A stretch of 64,000 nt of DNA from Spirochaetales bacterium (GTDB taxonomy: Bacteria; Spirochaetota; Leptospiria; Leptospirales; Leptonemataceae): NCBI GenBank assembly GCA_015075425.1, contig JABTUL010000001.1:1302001-1366000 (forward strand), written 5' to 3'. Below are positions 62,098-64,000 of this stretch, piece after piece (the stretch's first letter is position 1; every line of letters starts with the position of its first letter). Made by a program: the position numbers and the translations under genes. The notes beneath the pieces were generated by a model that saw nothing but the letters and a program-made list of their open reading frames with translations, did not search any database and was not told the origin of the DNA.

Positions 62098-63365
62098 TAA
62101 CGGTCATAGGTGATCAGAATGCTGCTGGCAATTTCTTCAACAGCACTTTCCAGTTCGCTCAATTGCGATGCCGGTCCGGTCAGACCAAAGACGGCCAGAC
62201 GGTCCAGATTGCCGGCTGTGGTTCTGGTTATGTCTCCCGGCGCTTTGAGTTCCCGGGCAAAAAGAAAGCCGGGGTGAGACTCAAGGCTTTCCGGCCAGCG
62301 CAGGTAAAGCAGGCGGCCATCTTTTGGCAGGATGAAGCGAATGAGCACTGCCCTTTCCTCCGACAGTCCTTCCAGGTGAAAGTCAAGATTCCGGGTGAGC
62401 AAAGCGATGATTTGCTGAAAGTAGTTTTTTCCACCGGCTGCCGGCACCAGGTAATCGGCTAAGAGTTCGCCACCAATTTCCGGGGCGCATTCGATCAGGT
62501 AAAGTTTATCCTCGCGATCATTGGGCCCGCGGCCCAGAATGAATTCAGCCACCATAGGGCCCTGTTTCATCCCTGTTGCCGTGACTACAGCCTGCATGGT
62601 TGTTTCGATGATTTCTCTGCGTTCTTTTCCAGTCTGGCTGGGAAAGCGATGCATAATCTCCGCATACAGGGGAGGATGATCCGACGTGATCTTGTCTGTG
62701 GTGCAAACATGATGGTATATACCATTGCGGCAGTATCCCATTACGGTGATTTCCTGGCCGCGGATAAATTCCTCAACCAGCCATTGCTGCTTATCCGATG
62801 CGTTTTGATCGATGAAGCGCAAAAGCTCTTTCTCTGACGTGAGGAGCGAGATTCCCTGTTTGGCATGACCGATGGCTGGGCGCACAAGCAATGGCAGGGC
62901 AGCAACCCGCAGGCCCACCTTTTCATAGTAGTTGCGCCAGCTGTAACTGCGCGGGACGAGCACACCGGCTTGAGCCAGCCTTTCCTTTAGTTTCCGTTTA
63001 TTTTTGAATAATTTCAGTGTCTCAAGTCCAATGCCTGGCGTGCCAAAGCGCCGGGCAATGAGCGCACTCGACAGGTTGGCCCGGCCAAAGCTGCGACAGC
63101 CCACGCCAGAGATGCTTCCCGGCAGGAAACTTTCCTGGATGCGTTCCACGATGCGGCCCGGGCGTGTGATGCTGCATTGCAAGTGGATATCGGCATGTTC
63201 AAAACCCGGGGCTGAGAGGTTTTGATCCACAGCAATGACACTGTATCCCATCTCCCGCGCCGCTTTGATGACCGGGATCTGGTGCTGGCCTGCACCCAGG
63301 GAAATGAAGTAGCGGGGGGGCGTTTCTATGACTTCGGGTTCATCGGCTTTAAAGAAGGAGAACAT
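62097..63365 (-). CDS. ATP-grasp carboxylate ligase of unknown substrate
   Basis: From the ATG at 63365 the protein has 422 residues. It opens with a pre-ATP-grasp Rossmann region (ISLGAGQHQIPVIKAAREMG, the start of carbamoyl-phosphate synthase/PurK-type folds), followed by KNKRKLKERLAQAGVLVPRSY. The grasp motifs follow: PLLVRPAIGHAKQGI, WLVEEFIRGQEITV and LIECAPEIGGELLADYL. The E-x-x-P-x-x-G-G ending corresponds to the usual E-[IV]-N-x-R-x-G-G metal site. The substrate is unknown; relatives make peptides or acylate amines. The start is well before 63638, where an upstream frame is only a shadow. It shares a base with the HD-GYP start. Confidence 0.8.
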   Translation of the reverse strand: MFSFFKADEPEVIETPPRYFISLGAGQHQIPVIKAAREMGYSVIAVDQNLSAPGFEHADIHLQCSITRPGRIVERIQESFLPGSISGVGCRSFGRANLSSALIARRFGTPGIGLETLKLFKNKRKLKERLAQAGVLVPRSYSWRNYYEKVGLRVAALPLLVRPAIGHAKQGISLLTSEKELLRFIDQNASDKQQWLVEEFIRGQEITVMGYCRNGIYHHVCTTDKITSDHPPLYAEIMHRFPSQTGKERREIIETTMQAVVTATGMKQGPMVAEFILGRGPNDREDKLYLIECAPEIGGELLADYLVPAAGGKNYFQQIIALLTRNLDFHLEGLSEERAVLIRFILPKDGRLLYLRWPESLESHPGFLFARELKAPGDITRTTAGNLDRLAVFGLTGPASQLSELESAVEEIASSILITYDR

Positions 63366-63402
63366 AATTCTCTTTCGGTCATTCCCTGGATTCCCTGAGC
63401 GG

Positions 63403-64000
63403 TTATTGTGGAAGGCGGATCCTGACAGATGTAATCCATTCATTCCATTGGGAAGTGTAGCCATCGTAATGGATGAAATGAAAAGGGCCGTCCTGCTTGA
63501 GAATGCGAGCGGGATAGTAGGTGCCATTCCAGAGAGCCTGGATCCTGGAACCAGCCGGATAGGATTGAAAGGAGATGGGGCGCACAAGATGGCTCGGGAT
63601 ACGCCTTTCCTCTTTCTGGCTGTAGTAATAGAATTCACAGACAGAATTCTGGCCGTCGTCGGTTAAGACCCGGACAGGGCGGGCGTTGCCGTTTTTCTGA
63701 TCCGGGGCCATGGCATAATGGCCCTTGAGATGGCCGGCGCGGCTGCGCGCCTGGCCAAACCGGGTACTCGGGCCAATGCCGTGGCTGAAGAAGCCGCTTT
63801 TCTGGTTTTCCCGGTGCAGCATGGCACTGGCTACTTCCGCCTGCATGTCTGCCAGAGAAATGGTGCCATCGCGGTCATCGTCACAAAGGGGATGACCGGC
63901 CAGACAATCGATCAGGGTCTGCGAAAACGTCCAGTTCTCCGTGGAAATGTTGGTCGCATCTGCGGAAGTGAGGACGATCACCTTTTTACCGACTCGGGCA
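63403..64000 (-). CDS. C-terminal part of a probable caspase-like protein with a Tudor-knot domain (partial)
   Basis: The frame is open from the right window edge to its stop at 63403. The first residues, KKVIVLTSADATN, then FSQTLIDCLAG, then DDDRDGTISLADM, resemble the late strand and acidic EF-hand-like loop of bacterial caspase/C13-type peptidases. The last 60 residues, with IQALWNGTYYPARILKQDG, FHFIHYDGY and WNEWI, are a chromo-barrel/Tudor-knot pattern (the H-Y-x-G-[WY]-x-x-x-W-[DN]-E-W motif). The catalytic histidine and cysteine would be beyond the window. An internal GTG at 63981 is not the true start. It lies 37 nt before the ATP-grasp gene. Confidence 0.6.
   Translation of the reverse strand, partial: ARVGKKVIVLTSADATNISTENWTFSQTLIDCLAGHPLCDDDRDGTISLADMQAEVASAMLHRENQKSGFFSHGIGPSTRFGQARSRAGHLKGHYAMAPDQKNGNARPVRVLTDDGQNSVCEFYYYSQKEERRIPSHLVRPISFQSYPAGSRIQALWNGTYYPARILKQDGPFHFIHYDGYTSQWNEWITSVRIRLPQ

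Noticed and set aside
62041-63365. Treating the ATP-grasp protein as PurK or carbamoyl-phosphate synthase.
   Set aside because: The fold matches in general, but the substrate-binding segments and the metal-site signature differ and no purine or arginine genes are near.

Overview
The window reads as a chromosomal segment of a GC-rich (by eye about 55%) spirochaete of the order Leptospirales. Leptonema or Turneriella fit better than the AT-richer Leptospira, but this is inferred from gene content and was not tested by a search. Supporting features are a bactofilin end, a PilZ protein, a very large kinase/AAA/GAF/cyclase fusion, a MoxR-DUF58-transglutaminase set, a caspase-like/Tudor-knot C-terminus, many short lipoproteins, and dense packing with start/stop overlaps of 1 to 20 nt. 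I see no rRNA, tRNA, CRISPR array, insertion sequence, prophage or replication origin. No gap between genes exceeds about 240 bases.

Layout: 1-7.8 kb holds a bactofilin end, pdxA, a small membrane protein, a WecA/MraY-type transferase (minus), a tightly coupled dapA-dapB-cdaA-ybbR unit (diaminopimelate synthesis plus c-di-AMP synthesis) and a Ppx/GppA phosphatase (minus). 7.9-13.4 kb is a plus-strand run: a three-gene ABC-2 exporter, pdxB, queG and mutY. 13.4-15.9 kb (minus) carries mtnB, an exported repeat/membrane protein and a PilZ protein. A YidD-like lipoprotein and recJ follow on plus.

18.1-29.2 kb (minus) is the respiratory centrepiece. A complete alternative complex III (actA to actF) is followed without a break by a diheme cytochrome c lipoprotein, a CcoN-like protein, CcoO, a monoheme CcoP-like cytochrome and a small membrane protein. 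The CcoN-like protein aligns with cbb3 oxidase subunit I along its length but has lost at least five of the six histidines that hold heme b, heme b3 and CuB. It therefore should not be an oxidase. This predicted heme-free oxidase-like module attached to ACIII is the best candidate here for an undescribed system.

29.4-37.3 kb has clpB, rpmE, a lipoprotein, an M20 peptidase (minus), a small protein, GDP-L-fucose synthase, an L-2-hydroxyglutarate oxidase-like flavoprotein and an unknown protein. 37.3-41.9 kb (minus) is a four-gene 2-aminoethylphosphonate pathway: PEP mutase fused to a nucleotidyltransferase, transaminase, a second nucleotidyltransferase, and phosphonopyruvate decarboxylase. It probably feeds a phosphonolipid or phosphonoglycan.

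42.0-48.4 kb (plus) is a MoxR ATPase, DUF58 protein, a transglutaminase carrying an 18-copy 15-bp minisatellite, a beta-propeller lipoprotein and a MerC-like protein. 48.4-64 kb has panB, two unknown envelope proteins, queF, a phasin, a lipase-like hydrolase, the 1789-residue signalling protein, a GT-C membrane glycosyltransferase, an exported Rossmann-like protein, a GAF/HD-GYP protein, an ATP-grasp enzyme and the C-terminus of a probable caspase-like protein. Several of these last genes overlap by 1-4 nt and look like one operon.
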